DNA of 64,000 nucleotides from Sphingobacteriia bacterium 28-36-52 (GTDB lineage: Bacteria; Bacteroidota; Bacteroidia; Chitinophagales; Chitinophagaceae), in contig NCGN01000015.1 of NCBI GenBank assembly GCA_002281575.1, positions 16,408 to 80,407 of the forward strand, written 5' to 3'. Both the position numbers and the translations under genes were made by a program. The notes under the pieces were generated by a model that worked only from the letters and a program-made list of their open reading frames with translations, was not told where the DNA came from and made no database searches. Positions 44,564 to 52,896 of this stretch are shown one piece after another. How positions within the stretch are numbered: the stretch's first letter is position 1; each line of letters opens with the position of its first letter.

Positions 44564-46060
44564 ATGCAACTCCTTTCCGCTATACTCAAATTGATTTTAC
44601 TAGTTGCCATCCAATTGTTAATAGAACAAGGGCCGCAATTGCTATTAGGTAATCCAGAAATAACGATCAACCTCAGTTTTATATTTATTATCAATTGTTT
44701 GTTGTTGTTGTTTACCAGCAATTATAAATGGTTTTATATTTTGCAGTTTTTTTCTTTGGCTATTTATGCCATTGTGTTGGTGCCGCAGTTGTTCTTCTTT
44801 AATATGTTCAACTTTTATGCGCGCATGAATTATATATTCTTGAGCCCCGGCAATTTTATCATCGCATTTGTTTATTTGTTGATTGCAGCCGCCGCTATAG
44901 CAGGCATTGCTTGGTTGCAGGTAAAGTTGATTAAAAGCATGCGCCGCCAAATTTATGTGGTGCCTGTATTTGCGCTGTTGCTCATCATTGCTGAGTTTGC
45001 AGCACCCACTGCAGAAATCTTATCTGCAGCTGCAATTCCCACAAAGAACTCAACCTCCTCTAATGAACAGCTTGTTCCTTGGCGGAAGCTTTATATAGAT
45101 TACATTGGCAACAACGGATTTGCTCGCATTCAAAAAGATTACAACAAGTTTGCGAAAGGCAAAATAGCTATCACGCCCTATGCATGCAATACTACGGAAG
45201 ATGAAACCAGCACAACATTGGCACCTACGATTCAATACTTACAAGACACCACTACCAATAAAGATTTTCTGCTCCTAATGGAAAGTTGGGGAGAGCTGGC
45301 AGAACCAAAGGAGCAGGAGAAGTTGATGAATCATATACGTGCGTTGTTTAATAGCCATGGGGCGGGGCTCACGAAGTATTACCAATTAGAATTCGGGCGC
45401 ACTTGCTTTCACGGAAATACCAGTTCAGCAGAAGGACGAGAGTTACTCAATATGAACGACGAAGAATCATACAGGGCCTTCCTGGAGCGGAACGTGGCCC
45501 CGCCCCATAATATCACCCAGTATAAAAACCAAAACGGGTATCATACAATCGCAGGCTTTACTGCGTCTAAACAATACGGCAGCAATATGAGCAATGCCGA
45601 AGGCTTTAGAAGAGCATTGGGTTTCAAGAGCAGGTTTTATTACGAAGAACTCAGTAAGCACTATAAAGACAATAAAGAGAATACCTACAAAGCGGTGTTC
45701 GATGAAAATTTAATCGACAGCATACTCAACGAAAGCAAACGCTACGAAAAAGTATTTGCGTATGCCCTCACCATTAATACGCACACGCCGTTTAGATTTG
45801 ATGTAACAAATAATATAGACGGAAAGTATTATTATAAAATCAAGCGCGAGTTGTTCAAGTCTTTTAAAGAGAACCAACAGGCATATGATCAGTTTTATAG
45901 AATAGCGTCAATTATTAACCACACGTTTAAGCGGGTCGCCGAAGCGAAAGATTTCGACCGCATTCTCATCATTGGCGACCACGCCAACCCCGATTTTAGA
46001 ACCCGCGGCCTATATAATATGAAAACCGTGCCTTTCCTAATCATCCGCCGTAGAAACTAA
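44564..46060 (+). CDS. LTA-synthase/sulfatase-like membrane enzyme (alkaline phosphatase superfamily)
   Basis: This 498-residue protein has about five N-terminal transmembrane helices (residues 1-160) and a large extracytoplasmic hydrolase/transferase domain of the alkaline-phosphatase superfamily. Expected motifs are DFLLLMESWGE (first metal site), the nucleophile region CFHGNTSSAEGREL, ALTINTHTPF and the metal-binding IIGDHANPDFR. These resemble LtaS and phosphoglycerol- or phosphoethanolamine-transferases that modify envelope glycans or lipids. The natural substrate in a Gram-negative Bacteroidota is unknown. Two GC-rich 16-17 bp inverted repeats sit inside the catalytic region. Confidence 0.78.
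   Translation: MQLLSAILKLILLVAIQLLIEQGPQLLLGNPEITINLSFIFIINCLLLLFTSNYKWFYILQFFSLAIYAIVLVPQLFFFNMFNFYARMNYIFLSPGNFIIAFVYLLIAAAAIAGIAWLQVKLIKSMRRQIYVVPVFALLLIIAEFAAPTAEILSAAAIPTKNSTSSNEQLVPWRKLYIDYIGNNGFARIQKDYNKFAKGKIAITPYACNTTEDETSTTLAPTIQYLQDTTTNKDFLLLMESWGELAEPKEQEKLMNHIRALFNSHGAGLTKYYQLEFGRTCFHGNTSSAEGRELLNMNDEESYRAFLERNVAPPHNITQYKNQNGYHTIAGFTASKQYGSNMSNAEGFRRALGFKSRFYYEELSKHYKDNKENTYKAVFDENLIDSILNESKRYEKVFAYALTINTHTPFRFDVTNNIDGKYYYKIKRELFKSFKENQQAYDQFYRIASIINHTFKRVAEAKDFDRILIIGDHANPDFRTRGLYNMKTVPFLIIRRRN
45357..45508. repeat. GC-rich inverted repeat within the LTA-synthase-like gene
   Basis: ATGGGGCGGGGCTCACG (45357-45373) is matched, apart from one extra base, by the reverse complement of CGTGGCCCCGCCCCAT (45493-45508). 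The arms are about 120 bases apart and flank the coding segment for the catalytic CFHGNTSSAEGREL motif. Base composition is far above the gene average. Confidence 0.65.
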
Positions 46061-46064
46061 GGAT

Positions 46065-46155
46065 TTAACAATTTGGTAATATTAAAAGCGCCAACTACAG
46101 ATAGTGGACGCACATGTTAATATTAAGTTCACGTTGTGTTAACAATTAGGTAACA
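46065..46155 (+). promoter_or_regulatory. PhoB/PhoP-like tandem boxes before the lipoprotein-TonB operon
   Basis: Four 6-bp half-sites occur at exact 11-bp spacing: TTAATA (46117), TTCACG (46128), TTAACA (46139) and GTAACA (46150). A further pair with the same 11-bp spacing, TTAACA/GTAATA, is at 46065 and 46076. The 19-bp unit TTAACAATTnGGTAAnATT therefore occurs twice (46065, 46139). This is the layout bound by OmpR-family response regulators, and TTAACA matches the Bacillus PhoP half-site. A -7-like TTCCTTTG at 46165-46172 follows at an activator-dependent distance. Confidence 0.55.
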
Positions 46156-46189
46156 TTGGTTCGGTTCCTTTGCGTCATAAAATAATTTT

Positions 46190-47683
46190 ATGAACAAGTT
46201 TATTCTAAACACATTAGGCATTTTGCTTTTCTTCAGTGCTTGTAAAAAAGACGAAGTGGTAACTTATGCTGATACCAATGTAACAGCTCCTACTGCTATT
46301 ACTGCTGTTACTGCAGGACAATCTGGAAAAGTGACTTTCACTGTTTCTGTTGATTCAAAGTTAACTGCAACTTACACTGCTACAGGAACTAATTTGACTG
46401 TAACAAACGGATCAGGTTCTGTATCTGGTTCAACATTAGATGTCAATTTTTCTACTACAACCGATGGAGCTGGATCAGTTGTTTTAACTGTAACCGATTC
46501 TAGAGGTAGAACATCTAAAGCAACTGCAGTAGTTCAAATTGGTAAAGTAATTACTGAGCAATTGGTTACTACTAATGTGACTGCTAATACTACTTGGACT
46601 GCAGATAAAGTATGGATCTTGGGTGGCAGAATTACTGTTACATCAGGTGCAACTTTAACTATTGAGCCAGGTACAATTATTAAAGGACAAGCGGGAACTG
46701 GTTCAAACGCTACTGCACTTTTGATTGCTAGAGGTGCAAAAATTAATGCAGCTGGTACAGCTACTAAGCCAATCATATTTACCAGTGTAGCCGATGAGCT
46801 TTCAATTGCTAATGTAGCTGCTGGAAATTTTGTTTCTCCTAATTTAGCTCCAACTGTGAATGGTTTGTGGGGTGGTTTAATTATCTTGGGTAAAGCAAAT
46901 ATTTCTGCTTCTTCAAGCGGTACACAAAAAACAGAAGTACAAATTGAGGGTATTCCAACATCTGATCCAAATGGTTTATATGGTGGAAACGATGATGCAG
47001 ATAATTCTGGTGTATTAAAGTATGTGTCTGTTCGTCATGGTGGTACTGAAATTGGTGCAGGTAATGAAATCAACGGTATTACTTTTGGTGGTGTAGGTTC
47101 AGGTACTGTGGTAGAGAATATTGAAGTAATTGGTAACCAAGATGATGGAATTGAGTGGTTTGGTGGTACTGTAAATTGTAAAAATGTAGTTGTTTGGAAC
47201 GCTGGTGATGATGGTTTAGATACCGACCAAGCATACAGAGGAACTGTAGAGAATTTTGCAATCATTTCTGCTGGTGGTAGTTCATTTGAATTAGATGGAC
47301 CAGAAGGTACTTACGGTGTTACTTTAACAGGTCATACTTTCAACAAAGGTTTTGTTGATGTAACTGGTAATGCTGGAAACTTCATTGATAACGATGCAAA
47401 CACAATCGTTAACCTTAAAAATATTTATGCAAAAGGATTTTCAGCAACTACTTTCACTCAAAATATAACTGAGGTATACACCACTTACACTACAACAAGC
47501 GGTATTACTTTTAGCAATATCGTAATGAACGTAGCAAGTGTTGATTTATACAAGTACATAGATAAAGCAACTGCTGCAAACGTACCTGCGTCTATCACTG
47601 CTGGAACAACAATTACTGGTGGTGCAGATTTAACCGTATTCAATGGTTGGTCATGGACTGCAAAAGCCGATAAGTTAAAGTAG
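46190..47683 (+). CDS. Surface lipoprotein with right-handed beta-helix-like domain
   Basis: This 497-residue predicted lipoprotein has a signal sequence (MNKFILNTLGILLFFSA) followed by Cys18. An Ig-like region (about 30-120) with threonine-rich strands (ATYTATGTNLTVTNGSGSVS) is followed by a parallel beta-helix-like domain: GRITVTSGATLTIEPGTII, KYVSVRHGGTEIGAGNEING, DDGIEWFGGTVNCKNVVVWN and AGDDGLDTDQAYRGTVENFA. There is no C-terminal T9SS domain. It is encoded just upstream of a TonB receptor and probably serves as its surface partner. The ligand is unknown; phosphate-related uptake is a guess from the upstream boxes. Confidence 0.8.
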   Translation: MNKFILNTLGILLFFSACKKDEVVTYADTNVTAPTAITAVTAGQSGKVTFTVSVDSKLTATYTATGTNLTVTNGSGSVSGSTLDVNFSTTTDGAGSVVLTVTDSRGRTSKATAVVQIGKVITEQLVTTNVTANTTWTADKVWILGGRITVTSGATLTIEPGTIIKGQAGTGSNATALLIARGAKINAAGTATKPIIFTSVADELSIANVAAGNFVSPNLAPTVNGLWGGLIILGKANISASSSGTQKTEVQIEGIPTSDPNGLYGGNDDADNSGVLKYVSVRHGGTEIGAGNEINGITFGGVGSGTVVENIEVIGNQDDGIEWFGGTVNCKNVVVWNAGDDGLDTDQAYRGTVENFAIISAGGSSFELDGPEGTYGVTLTGHTFNKGFVDVTGNAGNFIDNDANTIVNLKNIYAKGFSATTFTQNITEVYTTYTTTSGITFSNIVMNVASVDLYKYIDKATAANVPASITAGTTITGGADLTVFNGWSWTAKADKLK

Positions 47684-47708
47684 TTATATTAATATAATAT
47701 TTTCATAC

Positions 47709-47752
47709 ATCCGGATGATTGAGTTGGGGGACTCAATCGTCCGGATCTTTTT
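47709..47752 (+). terminator. Strong intercistronic terminator directly before the TonB receptor gene
   Basis: A 16-bp stem with one G-U pair (47709-47724 with 47731-47746) and a TGGGGG loop are followed by CTTTTT. It ends only seven bases before the ATG at 47760. Readthrough must cross it for the receptor to be expressed from the upstream promoter, and the stem also occupies the ribosome-loading region. Confidence 0.85.
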
Positions 47753-47759
47753 AATTAAG

Positions 47760-50669
47760 ATGAGAAAGACAATTTTATTTACAGTTATTTATTTTTTTGC
47801 GTTACAATTTAGTTATGCCCAAACTGGTAAAATACGCGGTAAGGTGATTGATGGTAATACGGGAAGACCCGCTATTTCTGCTACCGTAAAATTGAGCGGC
47901 AACGGTACCAATCTTGGAATGAACAGTGATTTAGACGGAAATTTCACTTTTAATGTAAAAGCAGCTACCTATAGTTTAAATATCAGTTTGATTGGTTTCG
48001 AAGATGCCATTATTACCAATATTACTGTTACATCAAACAACGTAACAGTTGTTCCTGATATCATTCTTACACCAGCAAGTAATCAATTGAAGGAAGTAGT
48101 AGTTGCATCCAGCAGAAATCAAAGAACATCTGAAGAAGCCATTACAACACTCAAAAGAAAATCGGTCATCATGTTCGACGGAATTTCTGCTGCCAAAATG
48201 AAACTCATTGGTGATGGAACTGCTGTTGAAGCGGCCAAAAGGGTTACAGGAGTATCTATTGAAGGAGGAAAGTATGTGTATGTAAGAGGGTTGGGAGATC
48301 GATATTCTAAATCTACCATGAATGGGTTAGATTTACCTGGACTAGATCCAGATAGAAACTCTTTGCAAATGGATATTTTTCCCACTGCATTAATAGACAA
48401 TATTACGGTTGCAAAGAATTTTTTACCCAATATGCCAGCAGATTTTGCTGGAGGATTATTGAATATTGAAACCAATGACTTTCCCACTAAAAAAATATTC
48501 AATGTGTCTGCATCCATGGGTTATAATCCAAGTATGCATTTTAAAAATAATTTCCTAACTGGAAATACTGGATCAAGAGATTGGTTAGGAATGGATGATG
48601 GTTCAAGAGCACTTCCATCAATTGCAAGAAACAGTAATAATATACCCACACCAGTTTCTGGCGCAAGTTCAACTGAAGTAAATAATTTTGTAAAATCTTT
48701 TAATCCAACATTGGGAGCAACTGCTACAAACAGTTTAGCAGATTTTTCTTTTGGAATATCTATTGGAGATCAAATTGATTTAGATAGGAAGGGAAAAAGT
48801 AAGAAGAATCCTAAATTTGGATACGTAGCAGCATTGTCTTACAGATTCGATCAGCGATTGTACGATCGAGTACAATATGGAGAATCTCAAAAAAATGTAG
48901 ACATCAATCAATCCCAAATGGTGGTTGCCAATAATATTGAGGGCAGCTTATCAGAGCAAAACGTTTTAGTTGGAGCTTTGCTTGGGTTGGCTTACAAGAC
49001 CAATTTTTCTAAAATTAAATTCAACTTAATCAGACTTCAAAGCGGTGAAAGCAAAGCTGGAAAGTTTGACATTTTCAATAACTCTGATGGTGTAGGACAG
49101 AGCGGCTATATTGCTCAATCTGATAATATTGAATATAGTGAGAGAAGTGTAACGAATATGCAACTTTCTGGTTCACATGTGTTGAATGGGAAAGGCTGGA
49201 AAATTGATTGGGTAATAGGTAATACACTATCAACATCCGATGATCCAGATATTCGAAAAACAGCATTTACCATTGACCCAGGACGTACTTATTTTAACGC
49301 AGGAGCAGGTGGAAATCCTTCCAGAATTTGGCGTTATTTAGACGAGGTAAATTTATCTTATAAGGTAGATTTGGAGAAGAAGATAGGAAGCAAGCACTTA
49401 TTAAAATTTGGCGCATTAGGATTACGTAAAGAACGTAATTACGATATTAAAATATTCAATGTGCAATTTTTTGGGGCACAACAACAAAACTGGCCTCTTA
49501 TTGCCAATAATGTATTGTTGAGTCAGAATATTTATCCTGCAACAATTAACAATATTTATTATCAGTCGGGTAATTCAAATCCTAACTCTAATCAATATAA
49601 TTCTAAAGTAAATAGTTATGCAGGGTACATAATGGATGAATTTAATGTTACTGATAACTTGAAATCTATAATAGGGTTAAGGGTAGAAAAGTACGAACAG
49701 TTTCATACAGGTAGAGACCAGCGATTTGCTTCTGGCAATACAGTTGATGGTAAAAACTTAGATAATGCAAAAGTATTAGACAAGTTCAATTTATTCCCTA
49801 GTTTAAACTTAATTCAGAAAATTGATCAAAAAACCAATCTAAGGTTTTCTTACACAAAAACAACTGCAAGACCTTCATTTAAAGAATTGTCGTTTGCGCA
49901 AATCTTAGATCCTTTGTCTAACAGAATTTTCAATGGAAGCTTATTTCCATATGCAGAATGGGATGGTAATTTAGTGCCTACCATGATTGATAACTTAGAC
50001 CTACGATGGGAAAAGTATTTTAAAGGTGCTGAATTAATTTCCTTGTCTCTGTTTTACAAGGCATTTAAAAATCCAATAGAATTGGTTCGTATTCCGCAGC
50101 AACAAACGTCTACTGAATATCAGCCAAGAAATGTGGGTAATGGAAATTTATTTGGAGTTGAATTTGAATTCAATAAGTCGCTAGACATTATTTCTGATAA
50201 ACTAGAGAAATTCGTATTTAGCTCTAATTTCACCTATGTATATTCAAGAGTCAAAATTTCTGATGTAGAGTTTAATGCAAGAAAAGCATATCAAAAAGCA
50301 GGCGAAGAGGTAAAAAATACAAGGGAAATGGCAGGTCAATCACCTTATTTAATTAATACAGGATTAACTTATTTGGATACCGATAAGGGGTTGAATGTTG
50401 GATTATTTTATAATGTAAAAGGGCCTACTTTAACAATAGTAGGTTCAGGCTTGTTCCCAGATGTGTTCTCCGTGCCATATGATAATTTAAGTTTTTCCTT
50501 TAATCAAGCTTTAGGAAAGAAAAAGAAGATGAATTTGAATTTAAGAATCGATAATATCTTAAATGATCAAATTGAGTTTGTTTACAAGGCTTATGGTGCA
50601 CAAGATCAAGTGTTCAGTAAAATGTTGCCAAGACAGTCATTTAATCTTGGCTTTAGCTATAAATTATAA
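47760..50669 (+). CDS. TonB-dependent outer-membrane receptor
   Basis: This 969-residue receptor, from the ATG at 47760, has a signal peptide MRKTILFTVIYFFALQFSYA and a CarboxypepD_reg-like domain (GKIRGKVIDGNTGRPAISAT, about 22-100). The plug has AAKRVTGVSIEGGKYVYVRG and GLGDRYSKSTMNGLDLPGLD, and the barrel ends QSFNLGFSYKL. It belongs to the non-SusC class of TonB receptors and has no SusD partner; the beta-helix lipoprotein upstream is the likely companion. The open frame reaches 47715, but the terminator stem lies there, so the ATG at 47760 is chosen. The substrate is unknown. Confidence 0.9.
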   Translation: MRKTILFTVIYFFALQFSYAQTGKIRGKVIDGNTGRPAISATVKLSGNGTNLGMNSDLDGNFTFNVKAATYSLNISLIGFEDAIITNITVTSNNVTVVPDIILTPASNQLKEVVVASSRNQRTSEEAITTLKRKSVIMFDGISAAKMKLIGDGTAVEAAKRVTGVSIEGGKYVYVRGLGDRYSKSTMNGLDLPGLDPDRNSLQMDIFPTALIDNITVAKNFLPNMPADFAGGLLNIETNDFPTKKIFNVSASMGYNPSMHFKNNFLTGNTGSRDWLGMDDGSRALPSIARNSNNIPTPVSGASSTEVNNFVKSFNPTLGATATNSLADFSFGISIGDQIDLDRKGKSKKNPKFGYVAALSYRFDQRLYDRVQYGESQKNVDINQSQMVVANNIEGSLSEQNVLVGALLGLAYKTNFSKIKFNLIRLQSGESKAGKFDIFNNSDGVGQSGYIAQSDNIEYSERSVTNMQLSGSHVLNGKGWKIDWVIGNTLSTSDDPDIRKTAFTIDPGRTYFNAGAGGNPSRIWRYLDEVNLSYKVDLEKKIGSKHLLKFGALGLRKERNYDIKIFNVQFFGAQQQNWPLIANNVLLSQNIYPATINNIYYQSGNSNPNSNQYNSKVNSYAGYIMDEFNVTDNLKSIIGLRVEKYEQFHTGRDQRFASGNTVDGKNLDNAKVLDKFNLFPSLNLIQKIDQKTNLRFSYTKTTARPSFKELSFAQILDPLSNRIFNGSLFPYAEWDGNLVPTMIDNLDLRWEKYFKGAELISLSLFYKAFKNPIELVRIPQQQTSTEYQPRNVGNGNLFGVEFEFNKSLDIISDKLEKFVFSSNFTYVYSRVKISDVEFNARKAYQKAGEEVKNTREMAGQSPYLINTGLTYLDTDKGLNVGLFYNVKGPTLTIVGSGLFPDVFSVPYDNLSFSFNQALGKKKKMNLNLRIDNILNDQIEFVYKAYGAQDQVFSKMLPRQSFNLGFSYKL

Positions 50670-50711
50670 ATCATTTACAGATGTAATGATTTAGTATAAC
50701 AGTTAAGAACC

Positions 50712-50742
50712 GAACCCCCATTTCCATGGGGGTTCTTTATTT
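50712..50742 (+). terminator. Rho-independent terminator after the TonB receptor gene
   Basis: A perfect 10-bp stem GAACCCCCAT/ATGGGGGTTC with a 4-base loop is followed by TTTATTT, 43 bases after the stop codon. Confidence 0.85.
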
Positions 50743-50830
50743 ACTTATTTCCAAGTACAGCCTGCAACCGCAGCACTATTGCGCAAGCTGAAACCCCTTG
50801 CAGTTAAGCCAAGTGCTGAAAACTAAAGCA

Positions 50831-51253
50831 TCAATTTGAAAATTCGATTAAAAATTCCTTAGGCGTATATAATGGTAATGTAGGAATACTTTGTTTTTGT
50901 AAGTGTTTGTCACGAGATATAAAGTAATCGAGTTTATGGTGAATTGCTGTATAATATTGTAGAGAATCTTCAATATCATTAATTTTCGAGTGTATCGCAT
51001 TTAAAACGATTTCATGTGGTATATCAATAACTGTTATATCTGATAGAATCGTTAGTATTAACTCTTTTGCTTTTGTATTTCCATATTCTTTTGTTAACCA
51101 ATATCCAATTATATGTACAATGGAAGGAGTAATAAAAGCTTCTATAGTGCCATTTACGGCTAATGCTATTATCTGTTTAGCCCTTTCGTATTCAGAGCGC
51201 TTTAGCGTAAAGTCTAACAATATATTTGCATCAATGAAAACTTTAAAAGCCAT
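50831..51253 (-). CDS. PIN-domain toxin (VapC-like), module 1
   Basis: This PIN-domain ribonuclease of about 140 residues begins at MAFKVFIDANILLDF (ATG at 51253; an earlier ATG at 51265 is possible). The acidic active-site residues typical of PIN toxins are in FIDANILLDF, DIEDSLQYYTA and FISRDKHL. Such toxins cleave specific tRNAs, rRNA or mRNA when free of antitoxin. It overlaps the upstream antitoxin gene, as expected for a co-translated toxin-antitoxin pair. It is only distantly similar to the second PIN toxin at about 54 kb. Confidence 0.85.
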   Translation of the reverse strand: MAFKVFIDANILLDFTLKRSEYERAKQIIALAVNGTIEAFITPSIVHIIGYWLTKEYGNTKAKELILTILSDITVIDIPHEIVLNAIHSKINDIEDSLQYYTAIHHKLDYFISRDKHLQKQSIPTLPLYTPKEFLIEFSN

Positions 51254-51485
51254 ATTTCTTTGCATTTTCTTTATAATACAAATCTTTTAAATCGGCCTTA
51301 TCGTTAATTGATGGCTTTTCTAGTTTCTCTACCAAATCAATTATGTTTTTTCGCTTCGATGGTCGTGTAACTTTTTTAAAATAACTTTCTACTAAATCAG
51401 AAACACTGCGCTTATTTTTTGCAGCATAGAGTTTAACATCTTCAAGCAAGCTATTCTCGATAGTTATGTTTAATCTAGATTTCAT
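51243..51485 (-). CDS. Antitoxin of PIN module 1 (ribbon-helix-helix/DUF6364-like)
   Basis: This 80-residue protein has an N-terminal DNA-binding RHH-like part (RLNITIENSLLEDVKLYAAK, NKRSVSDLVESYFKK) and a flexible C-terminal tail that would wrap the toxin. It shares the layout of the second antitoxin gene at 54295-54537 (same length, same sequence pattern), so the two modules are paralogous in type. A CGCATA/TATGCG inverted repeat sits just upstream of its start. Confidence 0.8.
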   Translation of the reverse strand: MKSRLNITIENSLLEDVKLYAAKNKRSVSDLVESYFKKVTRPSKRKNIIDLVEKLEKPSINDKADLKDLYYKENAKKYGF

Positions 51486-51497
51486 AATTCAAAAATA

Positions 51498-51518
51498 CGC
51501 ATAAAATTAAAATATGCG
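51498..51518. promoter_or_regulatory. Operator-like inverted repeat of PIN module 1
   Basis: CGCATA (51498-51503) and TATGCG (51513-51518) form a palindrome with a 9-base spacer, 13 bases upstream of the antitoxin start. This is the position expected for autoregulation. Confidence 0.4.
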
Positions 51519-51530
51519 CATACTTTTTTT

Positions 51531-51917
51531 TTATAACGTAAATCCAAGTACAATACCTAAATTCCTACGTAGTTGTATTCGCTGGTCATCGTTGAGTTCA
51601 TCAATGCGTTCTAAGAGTGCTTCCCCACTTACACTTGTAATTTGATCAATTAATATTTCATAGCTCCCGAAGCCTTTCACATTTAACCATAAGCGCAAAA
51701 TCCAAAATCTATGCAAGTCTTTAACAACCAAAGGGCAAACGATATAGGAGAAATGCTTTATGTTATTTAGATAGTTGGTTTGCACAATAACAACCAGTTG
51801 TATGTTATTGGGATTATTTCTCCATTCCACTTTCCAGATTTCATACTGTTTTATTTCTTTATCTGAAGTGAAAAATGAATAATTCTTTTTAGAAGGCTCA
51901 GAAGTTTCCATCTTCAA
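51531..51917 (-). CDS. MazF/PemK-like toxin
   Basis: This 128-residue protein resembles the PemK/MazF SH3-like endoribonuclease fold. KQYEIWKVEWRNN stands where MazF has its GDIVWV strand. QLVVIVQTNYLNN and SYIVCPLVV follow as later strands. ITSVSGEALLERIDELNDDQ matches the usual D-Q-ITSVS block and the C-terminal helix. The first gene of the pair overlaps it by 20 bases. The substitution of the common GDI by YEI and the long N-terminal extension make this a divergent member. An internal ATG at codon 3 may be the start. Confidence 0.72.
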   Translation of the reverse strand: MKMETSEPSKKNYSFFTSDKEIKQYEIWKVEWRNNPNNIQLVVIVQTNYLNNIKHFSYIVCPLVVKDLHRFWILRLWLNVKGFGSYEILIDQITSVSGEALLERIDELNDDQRIQLRRNLGIVLGFTL

Positions 51918-52203
51918 AAATATTGGTGAGCTTAGTTTCTTTTATTTCTTCCAGCTGTTTGATTATTTTAAAATAATACAGGGAACATTGAAAAGATTCT
52001 CCCTCAACTAACTTTTTCATCATCGAGTATCTATGATAATGGTTATATACATCAATAGCTAGATTGATATAGGTGTTTCTGTTTTGCCTTATACGTGCCC
52101 TTACCGCCTCCATATTATCTAAGACTGTTGGATTTAGCTTCAGTGAAAGCGGAATCATTTTTAGCGGTGATACTTCTTCGAAGTCTGGTTTTAATTTTTG
52201 CAT
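51898..52203 (-). CDS. Putative antitoxin partner of the MazF-like toxin
   Basis: This 101-residue protein is not confidently assigned to a named family. The N-terminal half contains MIPLSLKLNPTVLDNMEAVR and RIRQNRNTYINLAIDVYNHY, reminiscent of a ribbon-helix-helix DNA-binding antitoxin. The C-terminal part (residues 60-101) is acidic and would bind the toxin. The 20-base overlap with the toxin gene supports a toxin-antitoxin pair. It is divergent from the Xre/RES module. Confidence 0.68.
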   Translation of the reverse strand: MQKLKPDFEEVSPLKMIPLSLKLNPTVLDNMEAVRARIRQNRNTYINLAIDVYNHYHRYSMMKKLVEGESFQCSLYYFKIIKQLEEIKETKLTNIFEDGNF

Positions 52204-52336
52204 GATTGCAATTTACTTGCCCACCATAGGCCTGGAGCGCGTAATCCCCGCAATAAACTGATGTTTTTTAACCTAGTACTGTTAAATTGAACTATTTAGT
52301 TGGAGATTTAATTAGTTAAAGCTTTCTTTTTTGGAA

Positions 52337-52361
52337 ATTTGTCTTAAATTAGTAGACAAAT
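52337..52361. promoter_or_regulatory. Operator-like inverted repeat at the start of the Xre/RES module
   Basis: ATTTGTCT (52337-52344) and AGACAAAT (52354-52361) form a perfect 8-bp palindrome with a 9-base spacer. The right arm overlaps the first bases of the antitoxin start codon (ATG at 52360), so binding would block transcription or translation start. Confidence 0.5.
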
Positions 52362-52896
52362 GTCAAAACCGAATAGTATGTCATCTTCAACTGCAACCAT
52401 GACTTCAAAATTGGATAAAGCCATTTCAAGTATTGTTAAGCATTCAGGTATTGTTAAACAGTCAAGTGTTGAACGAAAAAGTTTATCATCTAAAAACATT
52501 ATCACTTATGCTGATTTTCTTTCCAATAAAATGTTGATGATTTTGGTAATTCGCGAAGGAGTTCCTTATTCACTTTTTAGCCTAATACAAGATTTCACCC
52601 CTTTTAATGAGGAGAGTTGGGCTAACATTCTAGATATTTCAACAAAAACGCTTGATCGTTATAAGCAAACCGGAAAAAGGTTTAAATCGATTCAGTCTGA
52701 AAAAATCATTGAGATGGCCGAAGTTACTCATGTAGGGCTAGATGTTTTTGGAAGTATGGATAAATTCAAATTATGGCTTGAAACCCCCAACTATGCATTA
52801 GGAAGCTTGAAGCCAATTGAATTATTAAAAGATTCTTACGGAAAGGAATTGGTAATTAGTGAGTTAACCAGAATCAATTACGGAATACTTGTATAG
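52360..52896 (+). CDS. Xre/MbcA/ParS-type antitoxin of the RES module
   Basis: This 178-residue antitoxin has an Xre-like HTH in the middle (NEESWANILDISTKTLDRYK) and the MbcA/ParS toxin-binding domain at the C-terminus (about 110-178, ALGSLKPIELLKDSYGKELV). This is the standard composition of antitoxins paired with RES toxins. The stop codon is directly followed by the RES gene's ATG, so the two are translated from one message. It should repress its own promoter through the palindrome overlapping its start. Confidence 0.87.
   Translation: MSKPNSMSSSTATMTSKLDKAISSIVKHSGIVKQSSVERKSLSSKNIITYADFLSNKMLMILVIREGVPYSLFSLIQDFTPFNEESWANILDISTKTLDRYKQTGKRFKSIQSEKIIEMAEVTHVGLDVFGSMDKFKLWLETPNYALGSLKPIELLKDSYGKELVISELTRINYGILV

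Noticed and set aside
44564..46060. Calling this gene a sulfatase
   Set aside because: It lacks the C/S-x-P-x-R formylglycine motif of sulfatases; the Thr-containing HGNTSSAEGREL motif fits LTA-synthase-like transferases better.
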